DNA from: JB111 sp049856175
GTDB taxonomy: Bacteria; Actinomycetota; Actinomycetes; Actinomycetales; Actinomycetaceae
DNA: 64,000 nucleotides
Reading direction: 5' to 3'
NCBI RefSeq assembly: GCF_049856175.1
Contig: NZ_JBNDNA010000015.1
Span: 1-64,000, forward strand
Part shown: positions 1 through 9,367 of the stretch, piece after piece
Layout: each line of letters opens with the position of its first letter
How positions within the stretch are numbered: the first letter of the stretch is position 1
The notes under the pieces: generated by a model
The model's input: only the letters and a program-made list of their open reading frames with translations
Database searches by the model: none
What the model was told of the DNA's origin: nothing
Made by a program: the position numbers and the translations under genes

Positions 1-3000
1 TCGCCGGCCCGGCCGTAGCGGACCTCGATGTCGGCCCACCCACCGGTCAGGCTGTTCGACACCAGGTACAGGTTCCCGCGACGCGAGGCGAACGTGTCCG
101 CCCCATCACCGTCCCAGTCCCCCACGAGCACCTGATCACCGGCCCGCCCGTAGTCGAACTGAGCATCCGCCCAACCCGAGGACAGGCTGTTGGACACGTA
201 GTAGGTGTTCCCCCGGCGCACCGCGAACGAGTCCGCACCATCGGCGTCGTAGTCACCCACCAGCACCTGGTCATCCGCCCGGCCGTAATCCAGCTCGGCC
301 TCCGCATTCCCACCAGACAGGGAGTTGGTGAGGAAGTAGCTGTTCCCACGACGCACCGCGAACGAATCCGCGCCGTCACCGTCCCAGTCACCCACCAGCA
401 CCGTGTCGGATGCACGACCAAACGTCAGCTCCACATCCGCGTTGCCCCCGTACAGGTTGTTCGACAGGAAGTAGGCATTCCCACGCCGGACTGCGAGCGT
501 GTCGCTGCCGTCGCCGTCCCAGTCACCGACCAGGACCTCGTCGCCCGGGCGACCGAAGGAGAACTCGTGGTCCGCCCAGATCCCCCAACCATCGTTGAGG
601 TAGAACCCACGACCCGGCGTCGGCGGCACCGGCTCACCAGGCTCACCCGGCTCCTCGTCGTCGATCAGCGTGACGACGAACGGCTCGAGCGTGACGTCCG
701 GCGTCTCCTCTGAGACGGTCGCGGTCAGGGCCACCGCCTCGTGCTCGTAGCCCTCCGGCACACCGGTCAGCGTGACCTCGTAGTCCCCGGCGCCCTCGAC
801 AGCCACCGTGACGACGCCGCCGTCCTCGGCCAGGTCCGCCTCGGTGCCATCGGCCACCACGAGCTCCTGCCCCTCAGGACCGGACACCGTGACCTCGCCA
901 CCGGCCACCGCAGCACCGTCCTCGTCCTGGACGGACGCGGTGATCGAGCCGTCGACCGGGCCCGGCTCCTCGTCGTCGCCGCACTGGCCGTAGCGAGGAC
1001 CGTCCCCTGCGATCGGCACGCCCGAGTCCGTCGGAACGACCGCGTTGCCCGTGCATGCCAGCGAGCCGTCGACGGTGAGACCGGCGAGGATGGTCGCCAT
1101 CCGGCCGCTGTTGTCCGCGATCGTCACGTCGTCGGCGACCTCCGAGCGGTCGATGACGACAGGGCCCGCCGTGCCGGTGACGCTGAGCGTGCCCCCGATC
1201 GTCGACTGCTCACACCCGGCGGTCGTGTCGCCCACCGAGACCTGGCCGGTCGTACCAGCGATGCTCACCGGTCCGGTGACGCCGGACCCGCAGATCGCGA
1301 CGACGGAGGCGCCGTCGCTGGTGATCGAACCGGTGACCTCGGAGTCCTGCACGATGAGCCGGCCCCCGTCGGAGACGGTGATGTCGCCCGAGACGTTCGC
1401 GTCGTCGAGGCAGAGCCCGCCCGCGCCGGCGGTGACCGATCCGTCGTGGGCGCCGGTGATCGTCTGCTCGCACGGCGGAGCGATCGAGACGTTCCTCGAC
1501 CACACCTCCCACGGCGCCACACGCCCGCGGTCACCGGCGACGACGACGTTCATCGAGTCGAGCACCGTGAAGGCGCCGTTCTCGGAGTTGTTGTAGTCGA
1601 CGCCGACCGGGACGCTCCAGTCGTCCCCGCGCCCGCTCTCCGACATCGTGAGCACGAGCCCGGGCCGCCCCACCATGAGGAGCAGCTCGCCCGAGGGGAG
1701 CATCTCCATCGTGGGCTGGACGCTCTCCAGGTCCTGCCCGGCCGGGCCGACGTCGATCGGCTCCGGCTCGCTCCAGGTCGCGCCGTCGTCCGTCGAGCGC
1801 GAGTGGAGCATCGGCAGGTGCCAGCCGGTGCGCATGACCATGTACAGCGAACCGTCGGCGAGCCGCTCGACCGCGCCCTCGCTCGGTCCGTCGTAGGCCG
1901 TGACGTCGGCGAGCTCCGGGTCCTCCACGGCGACCGTGCCGCGGACGCTCCAGTTGATGCCGCCGTCCTCGGAGACGAGCAGGAGCTGGCGGTAGTTCTC
2001 GTCGCCCTCGTAGTACCCGTAGGCCGAGATGTACAGCGTCCCGTCGGGGTCCTCGAGCAGGGTGTGGAGCAGCACGAAGCCGCCCAGCGTTGTCCCCGGC
2101 CGCGGTGAGGTGGCGCCGATCGGCCGCATCGGCTCGGGCGTGTCGAGCACACCGTCGCGGTGCTCCCAGCTCGTGCCGCCGTCGGAGGAGATCGCGGTCT
2201 CCACGGTGGCCTGGCGGTTGTCGCTGCCCTCCACCATGAACGTGTTGAAGTCGACCGCGATGATGTCGCCGTTGCGGAGCCTCGACACGGTGATGCCCGA
2301 GGCGTCCGGCATGGGGTTGAGGTCCACGGCGGGGGTCCAGCTCGCGCCGTCGTCGTCCGACATCCCGAAGAGGAAGCCGGAGGCGTCGATGCGGTCCGGG
2401 CTGGCCGAGTACGGGAAGATGATGCGACGTCCGCCGTCGTCGGTCGGGACGAGGATCCCGCCGAGGGGGAAGCCGAGATCCTCGCCGTCGTCGTCGATCG
2501 TCACGGTGTCGCCGATGGTGAACGGCGCGGTGCCGACCGCCTCGGCCGGGGTCTCCTCGGCCGTGCCGAACGTGACGTCGTCGATGAAGAGATCGTCGAC
2601 CGCAGCCCCGACGCCGGTCGAGCCCGTGGTGAAGGCGAGCCCGGTGATGGCCGTGACCTCGTTGGTCGCACCCGAGTTGTTGCCGATGGTCGACCCCGCG
2701 GAGCCGACGTACTCGCCTCCGACGCTCACCCGCGCGGCGGCGTTGTCACTCGGCACCGCGACCTCGATCTGCGACCACTCGCCGAGCGGGACGCTGCCGG
2801 CCGGAGCCAGCTCGCGCCAGGTCCGGGTCCACTGCTCGTACCACTCGATGCTGCCGTCGTCGATCACTCGTAGGCGGAAGAGCGAGTTGGCCGGGTGGCC
2901 GGTCGGGAGCAGCGAGTCGCCGACGATGTCGAACGTGAATCCCTCGAGTGCCGTGGGGTTGACGTCGAAGGAGAGGTAGGCGCCCTGTTGGGGGGCGACC

Positions 3001-4193
3001 GGGCACGAGATGCCCACCGCCGCCTCGGAGCTCGTGTCCTGCACACGGAGCGAGCGCTCGCCCTCGGACGCGGCCTCGTCGCTGACGAGCGCCGGGTCGT
3101 AGCCGTCGAGCGTGGAGCACTCGGCCGGCACGGAGCCGACGTCGTCGTTCTCGAACGTCAGTGTGCTGAACTCGCCGGCGACCGTGACCTCCTGGGTGCT
3201 GTCGGACTCGTTGCCGGCGGTGTCGGTGACGACCGTGCGCAGCGTGTTGACGCCGGCCTGGGCGAAGGTGTGCGAGATCGACACCGTCACCCAGCCGTCC
3301 TCGTCGGGCCCGCTGAGCACGGCCGGGATGGTCTCGCCCTGCCACTCGGCGACCGCCGTGTAGTCCGCGAGCTCCGCTCCCTCGGGGAGGTAGAACCGCG
3401 CGACAGGCTCGTCGGTGACCTCCGTGCCGACGGCGAGACCTTCGTCGTCGAAGAGGGGCTCGATGGTGAGGCCGGCGAAGGCGTCCTCGGGCAGCTCGCC
3501 GGAGACGGCAAGGTCGTCGATGTAGTAGTCGACACCGACGGCACTCTGTCCGGCGGACCCGAAGAAGATCTCGCCCATCGTGGGCGACTCGGCGTTGCGT
3601 CGCTCGGTCTCGAACCGGACACCGTTGAGGACGAGCTCGGCGCGCTCGGTGGTCGCGTTGATGGTGACGTCGACCCACTCGTTGAGGGTGGCACCTCCCG
3701 GGATCGTGGCGACGTCGGCGAAGCTCGACCCGTCGTAGGCGGCGACGCGGATGTCGTCGCCGTCGCGGTTGAACGTGAACCGCCAGACGCCGTTCGCGCT
3801 GGTGCCCTCGGCACCCTGGATGGCCACGTACGGGCCGGCGTTGAACTCGGCGGGCGAGAACCGGTAGGAGACCGACCGCTCCTCGGTCTGGGGGTAGTTG
3901 CACCAGGCGCGGGTGTAGACGGCGTTGTCCTGGTCGACCACGCGCATCGCCCGGTTGGTCTCGGCGGCGCCGCCGAAGGCGGCCTCGGCGACGGTGACGT
4001 CCCCGATGGTCCGGCAGTCCGCGGGTGGCTCGCCGAGCGGTTCGTCGTCGAAGGTGCGCACGGCGCCGTCGGCCGGCGCCGCCGCGGCGGGCGCACCAGG
4101 CACGGCAGCACCCGACACCAGCGTCAGGGCGCAGGCGGCCACGGCGGCCGCTGCGAGCGCGGCGCGTCGTGGACGCGGTTGGCGGAGTTTCAT
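1..4193 (-). CDS. Exported multidomain sialidase-superfamily (BNR/Asp-box) protein, 3' end cut by window edge
   Basis: Open frame from an ATG (preceded by GAGGAAG and GGAAGAG) to the left edge, about 1397 residues visible. N-terminal signal peptide (about 1-35, ends in an Ala-rich cleavage region), a concanavalin/LamG-like domain (40-210), an Ig-like stretch (240-345), a second jelly-roll-like domain (345-545), then a BNR/sialidase fold with four Asp-boxes of the form S-x-D-x-G-x-x-W near residues 613, 671, 744 and 808. Next come a Gly/Val/Asp-rich solenoid-like segment (about 900-1060), a carboxypeptidase-regulatory-like domain, a Glu/Pro linker and a C-terminal module of about 45-residue repeats (YGRxGDxVLVGDWDGDG type). 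Four repeats are complete and the fifth is cut; since sibling proteins end after five, the gene should stop roughly 20 codons beyond the edge. It lies 118 bp downstream of the second sialidase and probably shares its transcript. The substrate is inferred only from family; other BNR glycosidases are possible. Confidence 0.85.
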   Translation of the reverse strand, partial: MKLRQPRPRRAALAAAAVAACALTLVSGAAVPGAPAAAAPADGAVRTFDDEPLGEPPADCRTIGDVTVAEAAFGGAAETNRAMRVVDQDNAVYTRAWCNYPQTEERSVSYRFSPAEFNAGPYVAIQGAEGTSANGVWRFTFNRDGDDIRVAAYDGSSFADVATIPGGATLNEWVDVTINATTERAELVLNGVRFETERRNAESPTMGEIFFGSAGQSAVGVDYYIDDLAVSGELPEDAFAGLTIEPLFDDEGLAVGTEVTDEPVARFYLPEGAELADYTAVAEWQGETIPAVLSGPDEDGWVTVSISHTFAQAGVNTLRTVVTDTAGNESDSTQEVTVAGEFSTLTFENDDVGSVPAECSTLDGYDPALVSDEAASEGERSLRVQDTSSEAAVGISCPVAPQQGAYLSFDVNPTALEGFTFDIVGDSLLPTGHPANSLFRLRVIDDGSIEWYEQWTRTWRELAPAGSVPLGEWSQIEVAVPSDNAAARVSVGGEYVGSAGSTIGNNSGATNEVTAITGLAFTTGSTGVGAAVDDLFIDDVTFGTAEETPAEAVGTAPFTIGDTVTIDDDGEDLGFPLGGILVPTDDGGRRIIFPYSASPDRIDASGFLFGMSDDDGASWTPAVDLNPMPDASGITVSRLRNGDIIAVDFNTFMVEGSDNRQATVETAISSDGGTSWEHRDGVLDTPEPMRPIGATSPRPGTTLGGFVLLHTLLEDPDGTLYISAYGYYEGDENYRQLLLVSEDGGINWSVRGTVAVEDPELADVTAYDGPSEGAVERLADGSLYMVMRTGWHLPMLHSRSTDDGATWSEPEPIDVGPAGQDLESVQPTMEMLPSGELLLMVGRPGLVLTMSESGRGDDWSVPVGVDYNNSENGAFTVLDSMNVVVAGDRGRVAPWEVWSRNVSIAPPCEQTITGAHDGSVTAGAGGLCLDDANVSGDITVSDGGRLIVQDSEVTGSITSDGASVVAICGSGVTGPVSIAGTTGQVSVGDTTAGCEQSTIGGTLSVTGTAGPVVIDRSEVADDVTIADNSGRMATILAGLTVDGSLACTGNAVVPTDSGVPIAGDGPRYGQCGDDEEPGPVDGSITASVQDEDGAAVAGGEVTVSGPEGQELVVADGTEADLAEDGGVVTVAVEGAGDYEVTLTGVPEGYEHEAVALTATVSEETPDVTLEPFVVTLIDDEEPGEPGEPVPPTPGRGFYLNDGWGIWADHEFSFGRPGDEVLVGDWDGDGSDTLAVRRGNAYFLSNNLYGGNADVELTFGRASDTVLVGDWDGDGADSFAVRRGNSYFLTNSLSGGNAEAELDYGRADDQVLVGDYDADGADSFAVRRGNTYYVSNSLSSGWADAQFDYGRAGDQVLVGDWDGDGADTFASRRGNLYLVSNSLTGGWADIEVRYGRAG

Positions 4194-4311
4194 CTCTTCC
4201 ACTTCCTCCTCGGTGATGCGGCCGGCACGGCGTGGCGGCGCGTTCGGTCATGCGTGGGGGGTGTGGGCCCGCCCGGAGGCGGTGGGGGCATCGGTGATCG
4301 GGGGACGCGCG

Positions 4312-7300
4312 TCAGCGGCGCACTCCGAGGGTGTCGGAGCCGTCGCCGTTCCAGTCGCCGACGAACACCTCGTCGGAGGCCCGGCCGTAGAACTGCTCGA
4401 TGTCCGCCCAACCACCAGTCAGGCTGTTGGACACGAGGTACTGGTTCCCGCGACGCGAGGCGAACGTGTCCGCCCCGTCACCGTCCCAGTCACCCACGAG
4501 CACCGTGTCACCAGACCGGCCATAGTCGAACTGCGCGTCCGCCCAACCAGAGGTCAGCGAGTTGGACACGTAGTACGTGTTCCCGCGCCGCACGGCGAAG
4601 GTGTCCGCACCGTCGGCGTCGTAGTCACCCACGAGCACCTGATCATCCGCCCGGCCGTAGTCCAGCTCGGTCTCCGCGTTCCCACCGGTGAGCCGGTTGG
4701 TGAGGAAGTAGCTGTTCCCACGTCGGATGGCGAAGGAGTCGCTGCCGTCGCCGTCCCAGTCGCCCACGAGCACGGTGTCGCCGGAGCGGCCGAAGGTCAG
4801 CTCCACGTCCGCCGTCCCGCCGGAGAGGGTGTTGGACAGGTAGTAGGCGTTCCCGCGGCGCACGGCGAGCGTGTCGCTGCCGTCGCCGTCCCAGTCACCG
4901 ACCAGCACCTCATCACCCGGGCGACCGAAGCTGAACTCATGATCAGCCCAGATCCCCCACCCGTCGTTGAGGTAGAACCCACGACCCGGCGACGGCGGAA
5001 CCGGCTCCGGCTCACCAGGCTCGCCCGGCTCCTCGTCGTCGATGAGCGTGACGACGAAGGGGTCGAGCGTGACGTCCGGCGTCTCCTCGGTGAGGGACGC
5101 AGTCAGGGCCACCGCCTCGTGCTCGTAGCCCTCCGGCACACCGGAGAGCGTGACGTCGTAGTCCCCAGCACCCTCGACGGCCACGGTGATGGTGCCGTCG
5201 TCCTCGGCCAGGTCGGCCTCGGCGCCATCGGCCACCGTGAACTCGTCCTCGGCGCCCGCGACCGTGATCGCACCACCCGCGACAGCAGCACCGTCAACGT
5301 CCTCGACGGACGCCGTGATCGACCCCGCCACCGGCTCGGGCTCGTTCGGGTCCGCGGGATAGTCACCCAGGGAGCTGAAGGTGCCGACGACGGCGTTGAT
5401 GTTCGTGTCGTAGCTCACCGTGAGGTACTCGTCGCCGGAGACGACGGCGGAGCTCGGATCGCCCTGGTCGACGTTCTGCCGCGACATGTACAGGAGCACG
5501 GGAGTCGTGTCGGTCCAGGCCTGCCCCGGGTGCGCGAGCCGGCCGACGACGGGTTCGCTGGACCCGTAGTCGTTGCCGCCGTACGTGAGCAGCATCCGGC
5601 CGCCGGGCAGCGTGAGGATGTCGGGAGCCTGCATGCTCCACGGGACCGGGCTCGCGACGGACCACGTGCGACCGTGGTCGAACGACTCGCTGACGAGGCC
5701 GGGCCGGATGACTGCGGTGAGGTGCCCGTCGGACAGGACCGCCACCTCCGTCTCGGAGAGGCCGACGCCCGGCTCCGCGGGGATCATCACCTCGTTCTCC
5801 ACGGGCCAGGTCCGCCCGCCGTCCGTGCTGCGCACGACGCTGGCGCGGCCCAGCGCGGCGTCGGGGCGCGTCCCGTACAGGGGGACGAGGAGGTCGCCGT
5901 TGTCCAGCTCGACGACGTTGCCGGACTCGGCGGCCCAGCCGAGGAGGTAGTGGCCGCTGCGGGGCCCGCAGCCGCAGCTCATCGACGACTCCACGAGGGC
6001 CGGATCGGACCACGTCTGGCCCCCGTCCTCGGAGCGCGCCACGTAGGTGTCGATCGTGGCGCCCTCGGCCGGGTAGTCGGTCCAGTCCGTCTGGAACCAG
6101 GTGAGCACGATGGTCCCGTCGCGCAGCTGCGTGATCTGCGGGTCGCGGTCGTCGTGGGCCGAGTCGATGATGACCCGAGGATCCGACCAGGTCAGCCCCC
6201 CGTCGGTGCTCTCGGTCCACCGGATCTGACCGGGATCACCGCCGTCGCCCGGCGAGTGCCCGTTCGACCAGTAGTAGACGGTGACCAGGCGTCCGTCGTC
6301 GAGGCGTGCGACCTCCGGGAAGAAGGGCCGCTCGTCGCCGTCGCCCTCCGCGATGATGACGTCCGGCTGAATCCTGGAGCTCGCGCCGACGGACTGCGCG
6401 GCCACCGACTCGGTCCCGTCCGGGCCGGTGACGACGGTGCGCAGGATCCCGCGGTCCCCGTCCTCGAAGGTGTGCGTCACCGACACGGTCGCCCAGCCGT
6501 CGGTGTCCGGGCCGCTGAGCTCGGCCGGGACGGTCTGGCCCTGCCACTCCACCGCCGCCGTGTAGTCCGCGACGTCGGCCCCCTCGGGGAGCTGGACGCG
6601 CGCGACGGGCTCGGCCACGATCTCGCCGGCGTCGATGAAGTCGTCGAGGAGGGGCTCGACGGCGAGGCCGGCGAAGGCGTCGTCGGGCAGCTCGCCGGAC
6701 ACGGCGAGGTCGTCGATGTAGTAGTCCACGCCGACGGCGCTGAATCCGGCAGAGCCGAAGTAGATCTCGCCCATCGTGGGCGAGGCCGCGTTGCGGCGCT
6801 CGGTCTCGAACCGGACACCGTCGACGATGATCTCCGCGCGCTCGGTGGTGGCGTTGATCGTCACGTCCACCCACTCGCCCAGCGCCGCACCACCCGCGAC
6901 CCGGGCGACGTCGGCAAAGCTCGATCCGTCGTAGGCCGCGATCCGGATGTCGTCCCCGTCCCGGTTGAAGGTGAACCGCCAGACACCGTTGGCACTGGTG
7001 CCCTCGGCGCCCTGGATCGCCACGTACGGGCCCGCGTTGAACTCGGCGGGCGAGAAGCGGTAGGACACCGACCGCTCGGCCGTCTGCGGATAGTCGCACC
7101 ATGCGCGGGTGTAGACGGCGCTGCTCTGGTCGACGACGCGCATGGCGCGGTTGCCCTCGGCCGCTCCGCCGAACTCGGCCTCGGCGACGGTGACGTCGCC
7201 GATGATCCGGCAGTCCGCGGGCGGCTCCCCCAACGGCTCGTCATCGAACGTGCGCACGGCGCCGTCGGCCGGCGCTGCCGCGGCGGGCGAGCCCGGCACC

Positions 7301-7428
7301 ACACCGCCCGGCAGCACCGTCAGGGCCAGGCCGAGGAGCGCGGCGGTGGCGATGCCCGGCGTCCGGCGCCGGCGCCCGGGCCGGTGCCGGCTCGAATGGT
7401 TGTCACTGTCCAGGGGATGGGTGATCAC
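4312..7428 (-). CDS. Exported sialidase-superfamily (BNR/Asp-box) protein with five C-terminal repeats
   Basis: 1038 residues. The GTG start is chosen because AAGGAG lies 6 bases upstream and the product begins just before a basic, then hydrophobic, signal peptide; an in-frame extension upstream would run through the promoter. Order: signal peptide (1-50), LamG-like domain (about 50-215), Ig-like domain (215-300), BNR/sialidase domain (310-650) with Asp-boxes near residues 409, 466, 536 and 583 (for example STDGGLTW, SEDGGQTW), a carboxypeptidase-regulatory-like domain, a Glu-Pro-Gly linker and five repeats ending in DTLGVRR. N-terminal and C-terminal parts are very close to the neighbouring sialidase, whereas the BNR cores differ more. 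It is the first gene of a leftward transcript divergent from the IclR gene, with an operator-like repeat in its promoter. Secretion and glycosidase activity are expected; sialic acid specificity is not proven. Confidence 0.88.
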   Translation of the reverse strand: MITHPLDSDNHSSRHRPGRRRRTPGIATAALLGLALTVLPGGVVPGSPAAAAPADGAVRTFDDEPLGEPPADCRIIGDVTVAEAEFGGAAEGNRAMRVVDQSSAVYTRAWCDYPQTAERSVSYRFSPAEFNAGPYVAIQGAEGTSANGVWRFTFNRDGDDIRIAAYDGSSFADVARVAGGAALGEWVDVTINATTERAEIIVDGVRFETERRNAASPTMGEIYFGSAGFSAVGVDYYIDDLAVSGELPDDAFAGLAVEPLLDDFIDAGEIVAEPVARVQLPEGADVADYTAAVEWQGQTVPAELSGPDTDGWATVSVTHTFEDGDRGILRTVVTGPDGTESVAAQSVGASSRIQPDVIIAEGDGDERPFFPEVARLDDGRLVTVYYWSNGHSPGDGGDPGQIRWTESTDGGLTWSDPRVIIDSAHDDRDPQITQLRDGTIVLTWFQTDWTDYPAEGATIDTYVARSEDGGQTWSDPALVESSMSCGCGPRSGHYLLGWAAESGNVVELDNGDLLVPLYGTRPDAALGRASVVRSTDGGRTWPVENEVMIPAEPGVGLSETEVAVLSDGHLTAVIRPGLVSESFDHGRTWSVASPVPWSMQAPDILTLPGGRMLLTYGGNDYGSSEPVVGRLAHPGQAWTDTTPVLLYMSRQNVDQGDPSSAVVSGDEYLTVSYDTNINAVVGTFSSLGDYPADPNEPEPVAGSITASVEDVDGAAVAGGAITVAGAEDEFTVADGAEADLAEDDGTITVAVEGAGDYDVTLSGVPEGYEHEAVALTASLTEETPDVTLDPFVVTLIDDEEPGEPGEPEPVPPSPGRGFYLNDGWGIWADHEFSFGRPGDEVLVGDWDGDGSDTLAVRRGNAYYLSNTLSGGTADVELTFGRSGDTVLVGDWDGDGSDSFAIRRGNSYFLTNRLTGGNAETELDYGRADDQVLVGDYDADGADTFAVRRGNTYYVSNSLTSGWADAQFDYGRSGDTVLVGDWDGDGADTFASRRGNQYLVSNSLTGGWADIEQFYGRASDEVFVGDWNGDGSDTLGVRR

Positions 7429-7465
7429 GAGTGGCTCCTTTGCCGACCTTTGAGGCGCAACTATC

Positions 7466-7488
7466 AGCATGGACCGCCGTTCCATGTC
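7466..7488. promoter_or_regulatory. Operator-like inverted repeat in the sialidase promoter
   Basis: AGCATGGAC-N5-TTCCATGTC, an imperfect copy (6 of 9 in the left arm) of the perfect repeat found 150 bp away. On the minus strand it lies between a possible -35 (TCGACA, 7490-7485) and -10 (GATAGT, 7465-7460), about 32-37 bp before the sialidase GTG. Binding here would block transcription of the sialidase genes. Binding by the adjacent IclR protein is inferred. Confidence 0.6.
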
Positions 7489-7615
7489 GAGAGCCCCATG
7501 TTGCGTGATCTGATCGTGACGTTCACCGGCCAATCGACCATCCGAACCCCCCGCCGAGCCGGCGCAGCGCCGCGCCGCGGGCCTGGCAGTGTGCCATGTC
7601 GCGTGATCGCTTCGT

Positions 7616-7638
7616 GACATGGAATGACTTTCCATGTC
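7616..7638. promoter_or_regulatory. Perfect 9-bp inverted repeat, probable IclR operator
   Basis: GACATGGAA-TGACT-TTCCATGTC, a perfect 9-bp dyad with a 5-bp spacer. It overlaps the proposed -35 of the IclR gene, and a third half-site GACATGGAA (7662-7670) includes the IclR start codon. Autoregulation is likely. Confidence 0.7.
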
Positions 7639-7657
7639 AGCGGTCGACTGTTACGTT
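7629..7657 (+). promoter_or_regulatory. Probable promoter of the IclR gene, nearly leaderless
   Basis: TTTCCA (7629-7634), 17 bp, TACGTT (7652-7657). Transcription would begin about 7664, next to the ATG at 7665, so the mRNA would be leaderless; this agrees with the lack of a Shine-Dalgarno sequence there. A partly conserved 26-bp direct repeat (7495-7520 and 7593-7618, CATGTyGCGTGATC core) also lies in this divergent region. Confidence 0.5.
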
Positions 7658-7664
7658 CCCCGAC

Positions 7665-8471
7665 ATGGAACAGCGTGCCAAGTCGTATCACTCGCAGGGG
7701 CTCTACCGAGCCCTTGCGATTCTGCGACTCCTCGGCAAGGCGAGCACCCCGCTGACGCTCGCCGCGATCGCCTCGGAGCTCAAGCTGCCGAAGTCGACCG
7801 CCGTGCGCCTCCTGCTCGTCATGGAGGAGGAGGGGTTCGTGCGCAGGTCCGGCGAGCACCCCGCCTACTCGATCGGGCACGCCGTCCACGAGATCGCCGA
7901 GGGCTACCGGCCGCCGAGCATGTCCGACGTCGCGGCTCCCGTCCTCACCCGGCTCGCCGACCAGGTGGGCTTCACGGCGAACCTCGGCGTGCTCGAAGGG
8001 CCCTCGGTCCTCCACCTGCACGTGGCCGAGCCGCAACGTGCGCTCCGGTTCGCGACGGGAGGCACACTCGATTACGCCTACTGCACCGGGCTCGGCAAGC
8101 TGCTCATGTCCGTGCTCCCCGAGGACGACATCGACGCGCACCTGCCGGAGTCGGAGCCCTACTCGAGCTGGACCGCGAGCACCATCACGACGCGGGCCGG
8201 CATGGTCGCCGAGCTCGAGCGGATCCGGCAGGCCGGCTACAGCGTCGACGACGAGGAACGCAACCGCGGCGTCACCTGCATGGCCGTCCTGCTGCCGACG
8301 CACGGCACTCCCACGCTCGCCCTGTCCGTCTCCGCCCCGAGCGCCGAGCTCGAGGATCCCGCCCGCGAGCAGCTCCTGCCCGTCCTGAGGGCGGCGGCGA
8401 CCGAGCTCGTCGCCCGGCCGGGGTTCGATGCGGCGCTCGATCCGCTGCGCACCAGGATGACCGTCGCATGA
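7665..8471 (+). CDS. IclR-family transcriptional regulator
   Basis: 268 residues, typical IclR length. N-terminal winged helix-turn-helix (about 10-65, with KLPKSTAVRLLLVMEEEGFV as the recognition region) and a C-terminal effector-binding GAF-like domain (about 80-255) with the conserved CTGLGKLLMS stretch. The ATG at 7665 is preferred to in-frame starts upstream because those would lie inside the inverted-repeat operator and -35. It is the first gene of the catabolic operon; its stop overlaps the next start (ATGA). It is divergent from the sialidase transcript, and operator-like repeats sit in both promoters, so it most likely controls both units in response to a breakdown product. IclR proteins can repress or activate; repression is suggested here by operator position only. 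Confidence 0.9.
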   Translation: MEQRAKSYHSQGLYRALAILRLLGKASTPLTLAAIASELKLPKSTAVRLLLVMEEEGFVRRSGEHPAYSIGHAVHEIAEGYRPPSMSDVAAPVLTRLADQVGFTANLGVLEGPSVLHLHVAEPQRALRFATGGTLDYAYCTGLGKLLMSVLPEDDIDAHLPESEPYSSWTASTITTRAGMVAELERIRQAGYSVDDEERNRGVTCMAVLLPTHGTPTLALSVSAPSAELEDPAREQLLPVLRAAATELVARPGFDAALDPLRTRMTVA

Positions 8472-9367
8472 TCGTCGACGTCCACAGCCACTGCCACCAG
8501 CCGGAGCACTGGGGCCGCGAGCACGAGGACCACTGGCAGGGCGCCTACGGCGGCGAGCCGTACCCGGTGGTCACGCCCGAGTCGTACGACCAGGTGATGC
8601 AGGACGCGGGGGTCGACGTCGCGGTCGTCTTCGGGCTCTCGGCGTCACAGGCCGGCGTGCGCACGCCGAACGCCTTCGTCGCCGACTTCGTCTCGCGGAT
8701 GCGGACACCGGCGATCCCGTTCTGCTCGATCGACCCGCTCGACACCGACTGGCGCGACCAGCTCGACGAGGCGATCGGGCTCGGGTTCCAGGGCGTGAAG
8801 CTCTACCCGGTGCTCTCGCTGTTCGACCCGCTCGCCCCGGAGTTCGACGAGTTCTACACGACGCTGAGGTCCCACGGCATGGTGGCGCTGTGGCACATGG
8901 GCGCCACGCCGAGCCCGGTCGGCCGTCTCGCGGTGAGCCAGCCGATGGTGATCGACGAGGTCGCCCGCCGGCACCCGGACCTCACCCAGGTGATGGCGCA
9001 CATGGGTCACCCGTGGCAGCGCGACACGAACGTGGTGCTGCGCAAGAACCGGCGGGTGTTCGCCGACGTCTCGGGGGTCCCCTCGCGCCCGATGGACGCC
9101 TTCTTCGCGCTCGTCGGGGCCCAGGAGTGGGGCACGGTCGACAAGCTCGTGTTCGGCTCCGACTACCCGCTCTGGACGCCCGTCGAAGCCCTCGCGAACC
9201 TGCGCTCGATCGCCACGTTCCGCGCCGGGAACCTGCCGTTCGTCAATGACGACACGGTCGAACGGATCATCCACTGCGACGCCCTGCAGATGCTCGGGCT
9301 CGCCGACCCCCGAACCAGCACCGACCAGGTCGACGCCCGGTCGTCGACACCAAGGAGCACCACGTGA
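8468..9367 (+). CDS. Amidohydrolase_2-family hydrolase (lactonase/decarboxylase-like)
   Basis: 299 residues with a TIM-barrel metal hydrolase pattern: VDVHSHCH at the N-terminus (HxH metal ligands), GVKLYPV in mid-protein, a His in MAHMGHPW, and the C-terminal FGSDYPLWTP motif carrying the catalytic Asp. This family includes sugar-acid lactonases and decarboxylases. Start and stop overlap both neighbours (ATGA before, GTGA after), so it is translationally coupled in the IclR operon. In the proposed pathway it would open a lactone made by the Gfo/Idh/MocA dehydrogenase. That reaction is inferred; hydrolysis of another ester or amide is equally compatible with the fold. Confidence 0.85.
   Translation: MIVDVHSHCHQPEHWGREHEDHWQGAYGGEPYPVVTPESYDQVMQDAGVDVAVVFGLSASQAGVRTPNAFVADFVSRMRTPAIPFCSIDPLDTDWRDQLDEAIGLGFQGVKLYPVLSLFDPLAPEFDEFYTTLRSHGMVALWHMGATPSPVGRLAVSQPMVIDEVARRHPDLTQVMAHMGHPWQRDTNVVLRKNRRVFADVSGVPSRPMDAFFALVGAQEWGTVDKLVFGSDYPLWTPVEALANLRSIATFRAGNLPFVNDDTVERIIHCDALQMLGLADPRTSTDQVDARSSTPRSTT

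Noticed and set aside
741..2108. Long plus-strand open frame opposite the first sialidase
   Set aside because: It is antisense to a well-supported minus-strand gene; its composition (Arg, Asp, Val, His in alternation) is that of a mirror frame in very GC-rich DNA, with no domain or start signal.
1..4193. Possibility that the left-edge sialidase is a pseudogene because no complete frame ends inside the window
   Set aside because: The frame is open from its ATG to the edge, in phase with the C-terminal repeats; it is simply cut by the window.
3925..7617. Plus-strand open frame of over 1200 codons across both sialidase genes
   Set aside because: Spans two genes and the intergenic gap on the other strand, with low-complexity composition; a mirror-frame artefact.
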